DNA of 64,000 nucleotides from Dietzia sp. JS16-p6b (GCF_003052165.1 NZ_CP024869.1:682001-746000), one strand, 5' to 3'; numbered from the stretch's first letter, positions 1 through 9,670 are shown. The notes: generated from the sequence alone by a model not told the origin. A program made the numbers and translations.

Positions 1-2
1 AC

Positions 3-806
3 TCGGCCCTGGTGCAGCAGGTCAACTCGTCCGGGACGGACAACGCGTTCTCCTACCCGCACGGGCTGTCGACCCCGGCCGGGTTCGTGGCGATGGTCGC
101 CCGGCGGTACATGCACGACTACGGGGCCACGAGCGAGGACTTCGGCCGGATCGCGGTGGTGGACCGCACGCACGCGGCCGTCAACCCGAACGCGTTCTTC
201 TACGACAAGCCGATCACGCTCGCGGATCACCAGAGCTCGCGCTACATCGCCGAGCCACTGCACCTGTTGGACTGCTGCCAGGAGTCCGACGGCGGCCAGG
301 CGATCGTCGTGACCACCCCCGAACGCGCCCGGGACCTGCCGCACCGGCCGGTGTCGATCGCGGCGGCCGCCTCGGGTTCGGGGCCCGATCAATACATCAT
401 GACCTCGTACTACCGCCCGGAGCTCGCCGGGCTGCCGGAGATGGGGATCGTCGGCGATCAGCTGTGGTCCCAGTCCGGACTCCGTCCGCAGGACATGGAC
501 ATGGCGGTGCTGTACGACCACTTCACGCCGTACGTCCTCATGCAGCTCGAGGAGCTCGGCTTCTGCGGCCGAGGAGAGGCCAAGGACTTCGTCCGTGAAC
601 CGGGCGCGCTCGAGGTGGGCGGGCGGCTGCCGCTCAACACCCACGGCGGGCAGCTCGGCGAGGCCTACATCCACGGCATGAACGGCATCGCGGAGGGCGT
701 GCGTCAGCTGCGGGGCGACTCGGTGAACCAGGTGCCGGGTGCGGAGAAGCTGGTCGTCACCGCGGGCACCGGGGTGCCGACGTCGGGCCTGGTGCTCACG
801 GTCTGA
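3..806 (+). CDS. ltp2: Ltp2-like thiolase-fold lipid-transfer protein/aldolase, 3' part
   Basis: The frame is open to the left edge, so only the last ~268 codons are present and the GTG at 12 is not the real start. The product is the C-terminal half of a thiolase-superfamily 'lipid-transfer protein' (SCP-x type), with GGQAIVV, AVLYDHFTPYVLMQLEELGFC, NTHGGQLGEAYIHGMNGIAE and the family ending VPGAEKLVVTAGTGVPTSG. In M. tuberculosis Ltp2 is the last gene of the cyp125-fadE28-fadE29-chsH2-chsH1-ltp2 operon. It acts as a retro-aldolase that removes propionyl-CoA from the C22 side-chain intermediate. Assignment to Ltp2 rather than another Ltp paralogue rests on the C-terminal motifs and the steroid context. 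The next gene is convergent, 57 bp away. Confidence 0.7.
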   Translation, partial: SALVQQVNSSGTDNAFSYPHGLSTPAGFVAMVARRYMHDYGATSEDFGRIAVVDRTHAAVNPNAFFYDKPITLADHQSSRYIAEPLHLLDCCQESDGGQAIVVTTPERARDLPHRPVSIAAAASGSGPDQYIMTSYYRPELAGLPEMGIVGDQLWSQSGLRPQDMDMAVLYDHFTPYVLMQLEELGFCGRGEAKDFVREPGALEVGGRLPLNTHGGQLGEAYIHGMNGIAEGVRQLRGDSVNQVPGAEKLVVTAGTGVPTSGLVLTV

Positions 807-863
807 CCGACGGTATGGCGGTGCGGCTGACCGCGGGGCCGACCGACGGCCCGACCTCGGGGC

Positions 864-1943
864 TCAGCCGCGCAGGCACCCGCGGATGAACGACCCGATG
901 TCGCGCACCGCGAGCTTGGCCTCGGGGACGAGGGGGTGGAACACCTGGAACACGTGGAACTGGTGGGGCCAGAGCTGGAACTCGTGCCGGACCCCGTGTT
1001 CGGCGAACCGCTCGGCGAGCTTCTCGATCCCCCCGCAGAAGATCTCCTCGCCCCCGCACTGGATGAGGAACGGCGGCCAGTCCGGGGACGGGACGTGATT
1101 GATCGGCGAGATGGCGGGATCGTCCGGGTCCACCCCCGGGGCGTACTGGCGTCGGCACAGCTCGGCCAGGCCGAGGGCGAGGAACGGGTCCTTGCGGGTG
1201 CGGTCGCGGGCGGTCATGTCCGTGAAGTCCAGATCCACCCACGGTGAGAGCAGGACGACCCCCGCCGGCATCGCGGCCTTCTCCGCGCCGAGGGCGGCCA
1301 CGAGTTGCAGGGCGAGGTTGCCGCCGGCGGAATCCCCGGCCACCACGATGTCCTGCGCCCGGAAGCCCATGCTCAGCAGCCACTCCCAGCCCGCGAGGGT
1401 GTCCTCGGTGGCCGCGGGGTGCGGGTGCTCGGGCGCGAGCCGGTAGTCGGGCAGGAAGACCGGCACGCCGGTCTCGCTGGCCATCCGCGAGGCGAGGGCC
1501 TTGTGCGACCAAGGGGATCCGAAGGTGAAGCCACCGCCGTGGATATGGAAGATCACCTTGTCCGAGTGGAAGAACCGCTTGCGACCCACCCACAACCCGG
1601 GCACGGGACCGTCCGAGGACCAGTCGTTGGTGGTCTCGAGAGCGGCCGCCCGGCCGGCTCCGGAGGTCAGCGCGCGAAGTCGACCGAGGGACGCGTCGGT
1701 AGCCGGCATCTTGTCCAGGGCGGGGCGGACGAACATCCTCAGGCCGCCGGCGAGTCCGCGGGAGCGGAGGGTCCCCTGCTCGCCGGGGCCCGTCAGCGTC
1801 GGCGTGCGGCCCGACGGTCGGTCCGCCTCCGGGGCGGCGGATCGGCGACCGTCCACCGGGACCGTCCCCGTCCGCGTGGCGCGGGGCAGCATCAGGCCCC
1901 CGTCGTAGGGCGCGCCGCTGTGCGGGGACCGCCGTGAACTCAT
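864..1943 (-). CDS. HSL-family alpha/beta-hydrolase (esterase/lipase)
   Basis: The 359-residue product has the hormone-sensitive-lipase signature: oxyanion motif HIHGGGF near residue 135, nucleophile GDSAGG (Ser about 205), the DPAISP loop and a C-terminal catalytic His in HQFHVFQ (about 330). The usual acidic residue position reads QCGGEEIF, so Glu may replace the normal Asp. The first ~65 residues are low complexity and most HSL esterases are ~300 residues, so a start nearer Met70 is possible. ATG at 1943 was chosen because the coding frame upstream runs into the promoter. It is divergent from the FadD19-like ligase, and the shared 187-bp spacer carries a KstR box, which suggests sterol induction. 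Substrate unknown; an ester of a sterol or a lipid is plausible. It is not an HsaD-type meta-cleavage hydrolase. Confidence 0.75.
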   Translation of the reverse strand: MSSRRSPHSGAPYDGGLMLPRATRTGTVPVDGRRSAAPEADRPSGRTPTLTGPGEQGTLRSRGLAGGLRMFVRPALDKMPATDASLGRLRALTSGAGRAAALETTNDWSSDGPVPGLWVGRKRFFHSDKVIFHIHGGGFTFGSPWSHKALASRMASETGVPVFLPDYRLAPEHPHPAATEDTLAGWEWLLSMGFRAQDIVVAGDSAGGNLALQLVAALGAEKAAMPAGVVLLSPWVDLDFTDMTARDRTRKDPFLALGLAELCRRQYAPGVDPDDPAISPINHVPSPDWPPFLIQCGGEEIFCGGIEKLAERFAEHGVRHEFQLWPHQFHVFQVFHPLVPEAKLAVRDIGSFIRGCLRG

Positions 1944-2009
1944 GTCCAAAATGTAGGCGCTCACGGGCGCGGGGTCACGAGAAACCGCGTTCGCGGAGCG
2001 AAGTATAGC

Positions 2010-2023
2010 TAGAACCCGTTCTA
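2010..2023. promoter_or_regulatory. KstR operator
   Basis: TAGAACCCGTTCTA is a perfect match to the KstR half-site pattern tnnAACnnGTTnna and is fully palindromic except for the central two bases. It sits between the divergent esterase and FadD19-like genes, so it could repress both. Confidence 0.85.
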
Positions 2024-2130
2024 CTAATTGAGGGTCTGGCCTGATCAGGGTGCCGTCTGGACATGAGAACAAGTTCAGGTCACAATGTGAGGACAGCCAC
2101 ATTTTGACTGACCTCGCGAAGGATTCCGCC

Positions 2131-3780
2131 ATGACCGAAGCTGCTGACCACTCGACCGATCCGCTCGCCGGCACCAATCCGGAGATGAACCAGGCCGCGG
2201 TGTTCGAGGCCGTCGTCGACACGATCCCGGACAACCCGTTGCTGACCATGGACGGTGTCGAGTACTCCTATCGCCAGATCGACGAACTCGCCAACCGGAT
2301 GGGCCACCTGCTGCGTGCTCACGGTGCGGAGCCACGCAGCCACGTCGCCCTCTACATGAAGAACAGCACCGCACACATGGCGGCCATCCTCGGGTGCATG
2401 AAGATCCGGGTGGCCGGGATCAACGTCAACTTCAGGTACACCCCGCCGGAGCTGGTCTACCTGTTCAACGACTCCAAGTCGATCGCCGTGCTGGTCGACG
2501 CCGAGTTCGCCGAGACCATGGCCGCCGCGATCCCGGACCTCGAGACCGTCCGCACGGTCATCGTGTTCGGCGGTGTCCCGGAGGTCCTGGCCTCGGCGTG
2601 CGCCGCCAAGGGCCTCACCGTTGTCGACGGGGACACCGAATGGCCGGCGCAGTCGGCGGAGCGGGACTTCGAGCCCGTCCGTGGCGACGACCACTGGATC
2701 GTCTACACCGGTGGCACCACCGGCTTCCCCAAGGGCGTGCAGTGGCACATGTCGGACTACTTCTACGCGTGCCTGTCGGGCGGGAACCCTTACGGCGACA
2801 AGCGGCACAGCCCCGCCGAGGTGGCCGAGAACATCTCGCCCGACGGGGGGTTGAAGGTGGTCATCTCCGCGCCACTCATGCACGGGGCGGGCCTGTTCAC
2901 ACTGCTGACCTTCGTCAATCTGGGCGGCCACCTCATCATGTTCCGGGAGTTCGACGCCGCGGAGATCGTCCGGGCCACGGCGGAGCACAAGGCCCACATC
3001 CTCATGTTCGTGGGCGACGGCATGGCGGTGCCGCTGACGGACGAGCTGGTCAAGGCCACCGAGACCATGGACTTCAGCACGCTGTTCATGATGGCCTCCG
3101 GCGGCGGCATCTGGTCCAAGTCCAGTCGCGAGCGGGTGCTCGAGGTGCTGCCCAACATCATCATCCGCGACAACTTCGGTGCCTCCGAGGCCGGTAACGA
3201 CGGCGAGCTGGGGATGAACGAATCCGGTGAGATGACCATCCCGGCCAGCCCGAAGCTCGGCGTGGTCGACGAGGACTTCCGGCCCATCGCGCCGGGCTCG
3301 GACGAGGTCGGCTACATCGTCCGCCGCGGTCACCTGCCCGTCGGCTACTGGAACGACCCGGAGAAGACCGCCAAGACCTTCCCCGTGGTCGACGGTCGAC
3401 GCGTCTCGATACTGGGGGACATGGGCCAGATCCGCGAGGACGGCACGATCGTGTTCCTCGGCCGCGGGTCGGGATGCATCAACACCGGCGGGGAGAAGGT
3501 CTTCCCGGAGGAGGTCGAGCAGGCGATCAAGGCCCACCCGGCCGTACACGACGCGCTGGTCGCCGGGGCGCCGGACCCGCGCTACGGGCAGAAGGTCGCC
3601 GCCGTGGTCTCGTTCCGCGAGGGGCAGTCGGTCGGGCAGGACGAGCTGTCGGAGTTCCTGCGGCAGTCCCTGGCGAACTACAAGGTCCCCAAGGTGATCG
3701 TCGACGTGCCCGAGATCCGCCGGTCGCCCGCGGGCAAGGCCGACTACAAGTGGGCCAAGGACCAGCTGCCCGTGAGCTGA
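2131..3780 (+). CDS. fadD19: FadD19-like steroid side-chain acyl-CoA ligase
   Basis: The 549-residue ANL-superfamily ligase has the P-loop YTGGTTGFPKG at ~192-202, the NFGASEAG region (A5-like), GDMGQIREDGTIVFLGRG (adenylation hinge) and a C-terminal lysine in RRSPAGKADYK. It would convert a carboxylate to the acyl-CoA through an acyl-AMP. Length and the atypical PLMHGAG/NISPDGG segments resemble FadD19, which activates C26/C24 cholestenoates in mycobacteria and rhodococci. ATG at 2131 follows AAGGA and is preferred over the in-frame codon at 2050, which would put the KstR box and much of the leader just upstream of or inside the gene. The KstR box lies 107 bp upstream. Another FadD with steroid specificity is the main alternative. 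Confidence 0.7.
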   Translation: MTEAADHSTDPLAGTNPEMNQAAVFEAVVDTIPDNPLLTMDGVEYSYRQIDELANRMGHLLRAHGAEPRSHVALYMKNSTAHMAAILGCMKIRVAGINVNFRYTPPELVYLFNDSKSIAVLVDAEFAETMAAAIPDLETVRTVIVFGGVPEVLASACAAKGLTVVDGDTEWPAQSAERDFEPVRGDDHWIVYTGGTTGFPKGVQWHMSDYFYACLSGGNPYGDKRHSPAEVAENISPDGGLKVVISAPLMHGAGLFTLLTFVNLGGHLIMFREFDAAEIVRATAEHKAHILMFVGDGMAVPLTDELVKATETMDFSTLFMMASGGGIWSKSSRERVLEVLPNIIIRDNFGASEAGNDGELGMNESGEMTIPASPKLGVVDEDFRPIAPGSDEVGYIVRRGHLPVGYWNDPEKTAKTFPVVDGRRVSILGDMGQIREDGTIVFLGRGSGCINTGGEKVFPEEVEQAIKAHPAVHDALVAGAPDPRYGQKVAAVVSFREGQSVGQDELSEFLRQSLANYKVPKVIVDVPEIRRSPAGKADYKWAKDQLPVS

Positions 3781-3789
3781 CGAGAAGCG

Positions 3790-5205
3790 CTAGTCCGTCG
3801 CGAGGATCCGCTCGACCGCGCCCAGCGGGACCCCCATCCAGCTGGGCCGGTTGCGCGACTCGTACACCACCTCGTAGACGGCCTTGTCCAAGGTGTACGC
3901 CCGGAGGAGCGCGCCGGTCTCGCGCGGGTCGGAGTCGCTGACCTCGGCGTACCCGGCGCAGAACGCGTCGACGTTGCGATCCCGCCACTCGCGTGCCCGG
4001 AACCGCAACTGCCGGTCGTCGACCCCCACCAGCGTGTGCTGGGCGGCGTAGTCGAGGCTGCGCAGGATCCCGGCCACGTCGCGGGCGGGGGAGTCCGGCA
4101 CCCGGCGCTCGGCCAGCGGGGCGGACGGTTCCCCCTCGAAGTCGATGATGATCCAGCGGTCCGGGGCCCGGAGGGTCTGGCCCAGGTGCAGGTCACCGTG
4201 GACGCGGTGGACCGGCACCGGCCCGGACCCCGCGAGCTCCTCGAAGACGGCTCGCGCGGCGTCGGCGAACCCGGCGAGTTCGGGCACCTCGGCCACCGCC
4301 CCGTCGAGCCGCGCCCGCATGCCCGCCACGATCTCGGCGCCGTCCCGGCTGCTGGTGCCGGTCGCGGCCGCGAGGTCGTCGTGGACCTGTGCCACAGCCG
4401 CCCCCATCCGCCGGGACTCGTCGGCGAAGTCGGTCCCCACCTCGTCCGCCAGCAGGTCGGCCTCTGCGAACAGGTCGCGCACGCTCGCCGTGGCCATCGC
4501 CCAGCCGTCGGCGGCGCCCGCGAGGAACTCCTGGGCCATGGCCAGGGTGGTGGGACCGGCGGCGGCCCCGCCCCCGGCGGCCCCGCCCCCGTCGGCCCCG
4601 CCCCCGTCGGCCTCGTCGTCGTCGAGTTCCACCCAGCCCCGCAGCGACGCGACGGCCGGGCACTGCCGGTCAGCCAGCGCGGCGTGGAGCTCCACGTCGG
4701 GGTTCAGGCCGGGTTGGACCAGTCGGAACACCTTGACCATGAGATCGTCGCCGAACACCAGGGACGAGTTGGACTGTTCGCCCTCGAGCAGCCTCCCGCG
4801 GACGGGCTCAGGGGCCGGGGCGCCCTCCACCAGGCGGAATCGCAGACCCCCCACGAGGTCCTGCGCGGCCAGGTGGGTCACGAGTGACTCGGTCCCGCGC
4901 GGGTCGCGCAGTCCGTCGTAGACGACCGGTGAGGCGCCCTCCGGGGTCAGGGGGAGCGTCCGGCGGTCGTCGGGCAGGGACTCCGCGGTGGCCAGCGGGA
5001 CCTGGTAGCGCTGCGGTCGGCCGTCCACCTCCACGTCCACCAGCAGGTGCTCCACCAGGACGTCCTCGTGGTCCAGCAGGACCGCGCGCCGGGCGATCCG
5101 CACCGCGGACAGGCGCCTGCCCTTGCCCGCGAACCACCGCTGCGCGGGAAGCCAGTCGGTCAGCAGGGTGACCATGGTGTCGTCGTCGACCGGGGGGATG
5201 CTCAT
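3790..5205 (-). CDS. mak: Maltokinase (GlgE pathway)
   Basis: The 471-residue protein shows the eukaryotic-kinase-like fold of actinobacterial maltokinases: N-terminal LPAQRWFAGKGR, EGEQSNSSLVFG (P-loop-like), the catalytic HRVHGDLHLGQTL and the Mg-binding IIIDFEGEPSAPL. It phosphorylates maltose with ATP to maltose-1-phosphate, the substrate of GlgE for alpha-glucan synthesis. It lies 10 bp downstream of trehalose synthase on the same strand, the usual treS-mak (pep2) arrangement. Residues ~201-217 form a Gly/Ala/Asp-rich insertion encoded by an imperfect 15-bp GC-rich repeat (about 4560-4620), probably a surface loop and prone to length change. The two convergent genes 3780/3790 are only 9 bp apart. 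Confidence 0.9.
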   Translation of the reverse strand: MSIPPVDDDTMVTLLTDWLPAQRWFAGKGRRLSAVRIARRAVLLDHEDVLVEHLLVDVEVDGRPQRYQVPLATAESLPDDRRTLPLTPEGASPVVYDGLRDPRGTESLVTHLAAQDLVGGLRFRLVEGAPAPEPVRGRLLEGEQSNSSLVFGDDLMVKVFRLVQPGLNPDVELHAALADRQCPAVASLRGWVELDDDEADGGGADGGGAAGGGAAAGPTTLAMAQEFLAGAADGWAMATASVRDLFAEADLLADEVGTDFADESRRMGAAVAQVHDDLAAATGTSSRDGAEIVAGMRARLDGAVAEVPELAGFADAARAVFEELAGSGPVPVHRVHGDLHLGQTLRAPDRWIIIDFEGEPSAPLAERRVPDSPARDVAGILRSLDYAAQHTLVGVDDRQLRFRAREWRDRNVDAFCAGYAEVSDSDPRETGALLRAYTLDKAVYEVVYESRNRPSWMGVPLGAVERILATD

Positions 5206-5215
5206 GGCGTGCCTC

Positions 5216-7066
5216 TCATGCCGGTGTCTCGGTGGGACTGCGCAGTTCCAGCCAGTAGAAGCCGTACCCGGGGAGGGTGAGCTGATACGGGTCGGCGTCG
5301 ATCTCGGGGAACGGGACGCCGCCGGTGAGCTCGGTGGGTCGGCGGCCGGCGAACTCGGACAGGTCCAGACGCACGGCCTGCGGGAACCGCGAGAGGTTGT
5401 TGACGCACAGGATCACGTCCGCCTGCGGGTCCTCCTCGGGGGACCCCATCGTCCGGAGGTAGGCCAGGATGCTCGGGTTGGACCCACCCAGGTCGACGAA
5501 CTCACCGCGTCCGAACGCGGGGTGGCTCTTGCGCACGTGGATCATGCGACGCGTCCAGTGCAGCAGGCTGGCGGTGGAGTTGAGCTGCGCCTCCACGTTG
5601 ACCCCCTGGTACCCGTACTGCGGGTCCATGATCACCGGAAGGTACAGCCGGCCCGGGTCGCAGCGGGAGAAGCCGGCGTTGCGGTCGGGGCTCCACTGCA
5701 TGGGTGTGCGGACGGCGTCACGGTCGCCGAGCCAGATGTTGTCGCCCATCCCGATCTCGTCGCCGTAGTAGAGCACCGGCGACCCGGGCAGGCTGAGCAG
5801 CAGCGCCGAGAACAGTTCCAACTGGTTGTGGTCGCCATCGAGGAGCGGGGCCAGGCGCCGCCGGATGCCGATGTTGGCCTTCATCCGTGGGTCCTTGGCG
5901 TACTCGGCGTACATGTAGTCGCGTTCCTCGTCCGTGACCATCTCGAGCGTCAGCTCGTCGTGGTTGCGCAGGAAGATGCCCCACTGCGCCGAGGAGGGGA
6001 TGTCGGGGGTGTGCGCGAGGATCTCGGTGACCGGGAACCGGGACTGGCGCCGCACCGCCATGAAGATCCGCGGCATCAGCGGGAAGTGGAAGGCCATGTG
6101 GCACTCGTCGCCCACCTCGGGCTCGCCGAAGTACTCGACCACGTCCTCGGGCCACTGGTTGGCCTCGGCCAGCAGGACCCGCCCGGGGTACTCCTCGTCC
6201 ACCACCGCCCGGCACCTGCGGAGGAACTCGTGGGTCTCCGGCAGGTTCTCGCAGTTGGTGCCGTCGCGCTCGAAGAGGTACGGCACGGCGTCCAGTCGGA
6301 ACCCGTCGATCCCCAGGTCCAGCCAGAAGCGCAGGACGTCGATCATCGCGTCCTGGACCTCGGGATTGTCGTAGTTGAGGTCGGGCTGGTGGGAGAAGAA
6401 GCGGTGCCAGTAGAACTGCCCCCGCACCGGGTCGTAGGTCCAGTTGGACGTCTCGGTGTCGACGAAGATGATGCGGGCGTCCGGGTACCGGGTGTCGTCG
6501 TCGGACCACACGTAGAAGTCCCCGTACGGCCCGGTGGGGTCGGAGCGCGACTCGGTGAACCAGGCGTGGGTGTCGGAGGTGTGGTTCATCACCAGGTCGG
6601 TGATCACCCGGATGCCCCGCTGGTGGGCCTGGTCGAGGAATTCGACGAAGTCCTCGACGGTGCCGAACTCGGGCAACACGGCGCGGAAATCGCGGATGTC
6701 GTATCCGCCGTCGCGCAGCGGCGAGTCGTAGAACGGCGGCAGCCACAAACAGTCCACCCCGAGCCACTCGAGGTAGTCGAGCTTCTCCGTGAGCCCGCGC
6801 AGGTCTCCGGTGCCGTTGCCGTCCGAGTCGTTGAACGCCCTGACCAGGACCTCGTAGAAGACCGCGGACTTGTACCAGTCTCGATCGATCTCGAGCTCGG
6901 CCGCGTGCCGGTAGCTGTCGGCGCTGGGCTCGACCACGTGCCCGTCGTCGGTGAGCTCGGGCTCCGCGTGCCGGGGATCGGGGTGCCGGGGATCGGACGG
7001 GTGCGGGTCGGCCTGGTGTGGGTCGGCATGAAGTTGGTCAGCCCGGTGGCGCGACATCGGAGACAT
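5216..7066 (-). CDS. treS: Trehalose synthase (maltose alpha-D-glucosyltransferase)
   Basis: This GH13 enzyme of ~616 residues interconverts trehalose and maltose. Recognisable GH13 blocks are [26 protein letters not shown] (Asp nucleophile), [15 protein letters not shown] (acid/base Glu) and [32 protein letters not shown] and [15 protein letters not shown] are TreS hallmarks. The first ~40 residues are an unusual His/Asp/Pro-rich tail absent from the core fold. ATG at 7066 (MSPMSRH) or 7057 is possible, and neither has a strong ribosome site. It is followed at 10 bp by maltokinase, giving trehalose to maltose to maltose-1-phosphate. A divergent small gene starts at 7101. Confidence 0.93.
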   Translation of the reverse strand: MSPMSRHRADQLHADPHQADPHPSDPRHPDPRHAEPELTDDGHVVEPSADSYRHAAELEIDRDWYKSAVFYEVLVRAFNDSDGNGTGDLRGLTEKLDYLEWLGVDCLWLPPFYDSPLRDGGYDIRDFRAVLPEFGTVEDFVEFLDQAHQRGIRVITDLVMNHTSDTHAWFTESRSDPTGPYGDFYVWSDDDTRYPDARIIFVDTETSNWTYDPVRGQFYWHRFFSHQPDLNYDNPEVQDAMIDVLRFWLDLGIDGFRLDAVPYLFERDGTNCENLPETHEFLRRCRAVVDEEYPGRVLLAEANQWPEDVVEYFGEPEVGDECHMAFHFPLMPRIFMAVRRQSRFPVTEILAHTPDIPSSAQWGIFLRNHDELTLEMVTDEERDYMYAEYAKDPRMKANIGIRRRLAPLLDGDHNQLELFSALLLSLPGSPVLYYGDEIGMGDNIWLGDRDAVRTPMQWSPDRNAGFSRCDPGRLYLPVIMDPQYGYQGVNVEAQLNSTASLLHWTRRMIHVRKSHPAFGRGEFVDLGGSNPSILAYLRTMGSPEEDPQADVILCVNNLSRFPQAVRLDLSEFAGRRPTELTGGVPFPEIDADPYQLTLPGYGFYWLELRSPTETPA

Positions 7067-7100
7067 GGGGGCGAGCCTACGGGCCAGTACGATCCGTTGC

Positions 7101-7403
7101 ATGTGGAAAACCGGCCCGACGGAGCGCATCCGCGGCCTGAGGAGCGTGGATCCCGCGCGGTCGTACCGCGGGCGGCACGGCCGCCGGGCGCGCGCGCTCG
7201 CGGCGCTGTTGGACGGCGGCGACGACGAGGTGGTCGTCCGCCCGTGGGAGGTACGACTGCCCAGGACGGTCATCCTCGCCGCGGCCCGGAGCAGGGGGCT
7301 GGAGCCGGTCGGCGTCCCGGGGGAGCTCGCGAGACGCGGGCCGTGGTCGGATCCGATGCGCTTCGTCCGGTCGGACGGCGCCGGTTCGGCGGATCCGCGA
7401 TGA
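7101..7403 (+). CDS. Small basic protein of unknown function
   Basis: The 100-residue protein is not recognised. It is rich in Arg ([18 protein letters not shown]) and contains the run [27 protein letters not shown], which looks like a folded beta-alpha segment. There is no signal peptide or membrane helix. Its TGA overlaps the ATG of the next gene (ATGA at 7400-7403), so the two are probably translationally coupled. ATG at 7101 leaves 34 bp to the divergent treS start, which would have to hold both promoters. Support is the coupling and conserved-looking codon bias; no functional evidence. Confidence 0.5.
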   Translation: MWKTGPTERIRGLRSVDPARSYRGRHGRRARALAALLDGGDDEVVVRPWEVRLPRTVILAAARSRGLEPVGVPGELARRGPWSDPMRFVRSDGAGSADPR

Positions 7404-7744
7404 GCGTCGGATGGGCGCTGGTCCTGGTGGCGCTGCTGCCGATCGCCGCGTGGCTGGTGGCCCTCGCAGCGGTGGCCGGACGCCGGGCGCTGCGACGCCG
7501 AGGGGACGACCAGGCGCGACGCCGGCGGCTGTCGCGGATGTTGGGGTCCGCCGACCTCGTCGTGGTCCCCACCTCGGACGTCGATCTGCCGGAGTCCACC
7601 GTCCTGGCCGTCGCCACCGAGGCGGGGATGCGGTTTCTGGGGTATGAGCGCACCGATTCCCCGCTGCGTCGACGCGTGGGGGTGTTCGTGCGGGCCGGGG
7701 GAGAGGTGGACGCCGTGATCCGCGGCGACGCGACCCCCCGGTAG
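7400..7744 (+). CDS. Small membrane-anchored protein of unknown function
   Basis: The 114-residue protein has one strongly hydrophobic N-terminal helix (residues ~4-27, [20 protein letters not shown]). A basic patch [20 protein letters not shown] follows, so the C-terminal domain is probably cytoplasmic. The tail ([32 protein letters not shown]) is alpha/beta-like and resembles the C-terminal half of the upstream small protein in style. It is coupled to the upstream gene by an ATGA overlap and ends 10 bp before the LLM oxidoreductase gene. Family not recognised. Confidence 0.55.
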   Translation: MSVGWALVLVALLPIAAWLVALAAVAGRRALRRRGDDQARRRRLSRMLGSADLVVVPTSDVDLPESTVLAVATEAGMRFLGYERTDSPLRRRVGVFVRAGGEVDAVIRGDATPR

Positions 7745-7754
7745 CGTTGCGCCC

Positions 7755-8798
7755 ATGCGCATCGGAATGGCTCTCAACTACAGCGGCGGGTTCGCCGAGA
7801 CGGCCGCGGAGGCCGCCGACCTCGAGCGGGCGGGGCTGGACATCGCGTTCGTGCCCGAGGCCTACTCGTTCGACGCGGTGAGCCAGCTCGGCTACCTCGC
7901 GGCCAAGACCTCGACCATGGAACTGGCCTCGGGAATCCTGCAGATCTACACGCGCACGCCCACCCTGACCGCCATGACCGCCGCCGGCCTGGACTTCGTC
8001 TCCGACGGCCGCTTCACCCTGGGCCTCGGTGCCTCGGGTCCGCAGGTCGTCGAGGGATTCCACGGCGTGCGTTACGACGCCCCGCTCGCCCGGACGCGCG
8101 AGGTCATCGAGATCTGCCGCAAGGTGTGGCGCCGGGAGAAGGTCGTGCACGACGGGGCCAAGTACCAGATCCCGCTGCCCGCAGACCAGGGCACCGGCCT
8201 GGGCAAGCCGCTCAAGCTCATCAACCACCCGGTGCGGGAGTCCATCCCGATCGTGCTGGCGGCGCTCGGACCGAAGAACGTCGAGCTGGCCGCCGAGATC
8301 GCCGACGGGTGGCAGCCGCTGTTCTTCCACCCCGAGAAGGCACACCTCGCGTGGGGCGACCCGCTGGCCAAGGGACGTGCGAAGCGTGATCCCTCGCTCG
8401 GTGACCTCGAGGTCTACGCCGGGCCGCCGCTGGCGATCTGCGAGGAGAGCGAGGTGCCGGGTTACCTCGATTTCGTGCGGCCGCACCTGGCCCTCTACAT
8501 CGGTGGGATGGGCGCCCGGGGCAAGAACTTCTACAACGAACTCGCGTGCCGCTACGGCTACGAGGCCGAGGCCGCCCGCATCCAGGACCTGTACCTGGAC
8601 GGCAAGAAGGACGAGGCCGCCGCGGCGGTGCCGGACGAGCTGGTCCGGTCGGTCTCACTGATCGGCCCCGAGTCGTACGTGGCCGAGCGGGTCGGGGCGT
8701 TCCGTGAGGCCGGGGCCACGACCCTCACGGTCGTCCCGATGGCGATGGACGCCGCCGGTCGGATCCGGTTGGTGGAGCGGTTCCGCGATCTCTGCTGA
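7755..8798 (+). CDS. LLM-class F420-dependent oxidoreductase (Rv3520c family)
   Basis: The 347-residue luciferase-like TIM-barrel protein has family features [65 protein letters not shown] and [16 protein letters not shown]. Members of this group use coenzyme F420. The M. tuberculosis homologue Rv3520c lies in the cholesterol cluster, but its substrate is unknown. It is clearly paralogous to the gene at 59852-60886, sharing [20 protein letters not shown] and the AAAAVPDE tail. No KstR box was seen in the 10-bp spacer upstream; it may be read through from the small-gene pair. It ends 11 bp from convergent hsd4B. Confidence 0.8.
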   Translation: MRIGMALNYSGGFAETAAEAADLERAGLDIAFVPEAYSFDAVSQLGYLAAKTSTMELASGILQIYTRTPTLTAMTAAGLDFVSDGRFTLGLGASGPQVVEGFHGVRYDAPLARTREVIEICRKVWRREKVVHDGAKYQIPLPADQGTGLGKPLKLINHPVRESIPIVLAALGPKNVELAAEIADGWQPLFFHPEKAHLAWGDPLAKGRAKRDPSLGDLEVYAGPPLAICEESEVPGYLDFVRPHLALYIGGMGARGKNFYNELACRYGYEAEAARIQDLYLDGKKDEAAAAVPDELVRSVSLIGPESYVAERVGAFREAGATTLTVVPMAMDAAGRIRLVERFRDLC

Positions 8799-8809
8799 CC
8801 GGGTCGTGG

Positions 8810-9670
8810 TCAGGCGAGGTCGACCACCACGTTCTTGAGGACGGGAGCGTCGTCGCGATCGGCCACCGTGGCCGCGACGAGCAGGCGCGAGGCGTCCTCC
8901 CACACCCGGATGCGCATGGTCTCGCCCGGGAAGAAGATGCCGCCGAACGTCACGCCGTAGCCGCTGACCCGCTCGACGTCCCCCTCCAGGACGTGGTCCA
9001 CGACAGCACGCAACACCATCCCGTAGGAGCACAGGCCGTGGAGGATCGGCCTCGGGAACCCGGCCGCCTCGGCGAACGCCGGATCCGAGTGCAGCGGGTT
9101 GCGGTCGCCGCAGAGGCGGTAGAGCAGCGCCTGCTGGGGCAGGCTCGCGACCTCGATGGTGTGGTCGGCCTCCCGCTCGGGGTACTCGACCTTCTCCGAG
9201 GTTCCTCGCTCGCCCCCGAATCCGCCCTCCCCGCGCGCGAAGATCCCGGACCGCGAGGTCCACAGCTTCTCACCGTCGGCGGAGACGGTCTCGGACTCCT
9301 GGATGATCACGGCCGCCGAGCCCTTGTCCTGGATCTCGGCGATCCTGGTCGTGGTGACGGCGGTGCCGGCAGCGGGGATGGGCCGGTGCAGGCGGACCGC
9401 TTGGCTTCCGTGGACGACCTTCGCCAGGTCGATCTCCACCCCGGGGAAGGACACCCTCGGCGCCTCGGTGACGTTCATCGTGGCCGCGACGGTGGCGAAC
9501 GACGGCAGCACCTTCGGGTTCGTGTCGTCCACGTACCGCAGCCCGGCCGTGTCCATGGGGTCACCGGCGGCACCGACTCCGAGCGCGTACAGCGCCACGT
9601 CGGAGGCGGTCCAGGAGAACTCCTGCGAGGGGAGTTCGGCTCCCAGGGCCGTCGAGAGGTCGATCGGCAC
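8810..9670 (-). CDS. hsd4B: MaoC-type 2-enoyl-CoA hydratase Hsd4B
   Basis: The 286-residue double hot-dog protein carries the hydratase-2 motif YRLCGDRNPLHSDPAFA followed by GFPRPILHGLCSYG (catalytic Asp/His pair). It hydrates the trans-2-enoyl-CoA in the cholesterol side-chain beta-oxidation cycle. The length equals that reported for M. tuberculosis Rv3538, which also follows kstD. The start is a GTG (VPIDLSTALG) only 2 bp after the kstD stop, so the two genes form one operon under the KstR box at 11423-11436. Confidence 0.85.
   Translation of the reverse strand: MPIDLSTALGAELPSQEFSWTASDVALYALGVGAAGDPMDTAGLRYVDDTNPKVLPSFATVAATMNVTEAPRVSFPGVEIDLAKVVHGSQAVRLHRPIPAAGTAVTTTRIAEIQDKGSAAVIIQESETVSADGEKLWTSRSGIFARGEGGFGGERGTSEKVEYPEREADHTIEVASLPQQALLYRLCGDRNPLHSDPAFAEAAGFPRPILHGLCSYGMVLRAVVDHVLEGDVERVSGYGVTFGGIFFPGETMRIRVWEDASRLLVAATVADRDDAPVLKNVVVDLA

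Noticed and set aside
5123-7744. 873-codon plus-strand frame
   Set aside because: It is mostly antisense to treS and mak; only its last 115 codons (from 7400) form a plausible gene.
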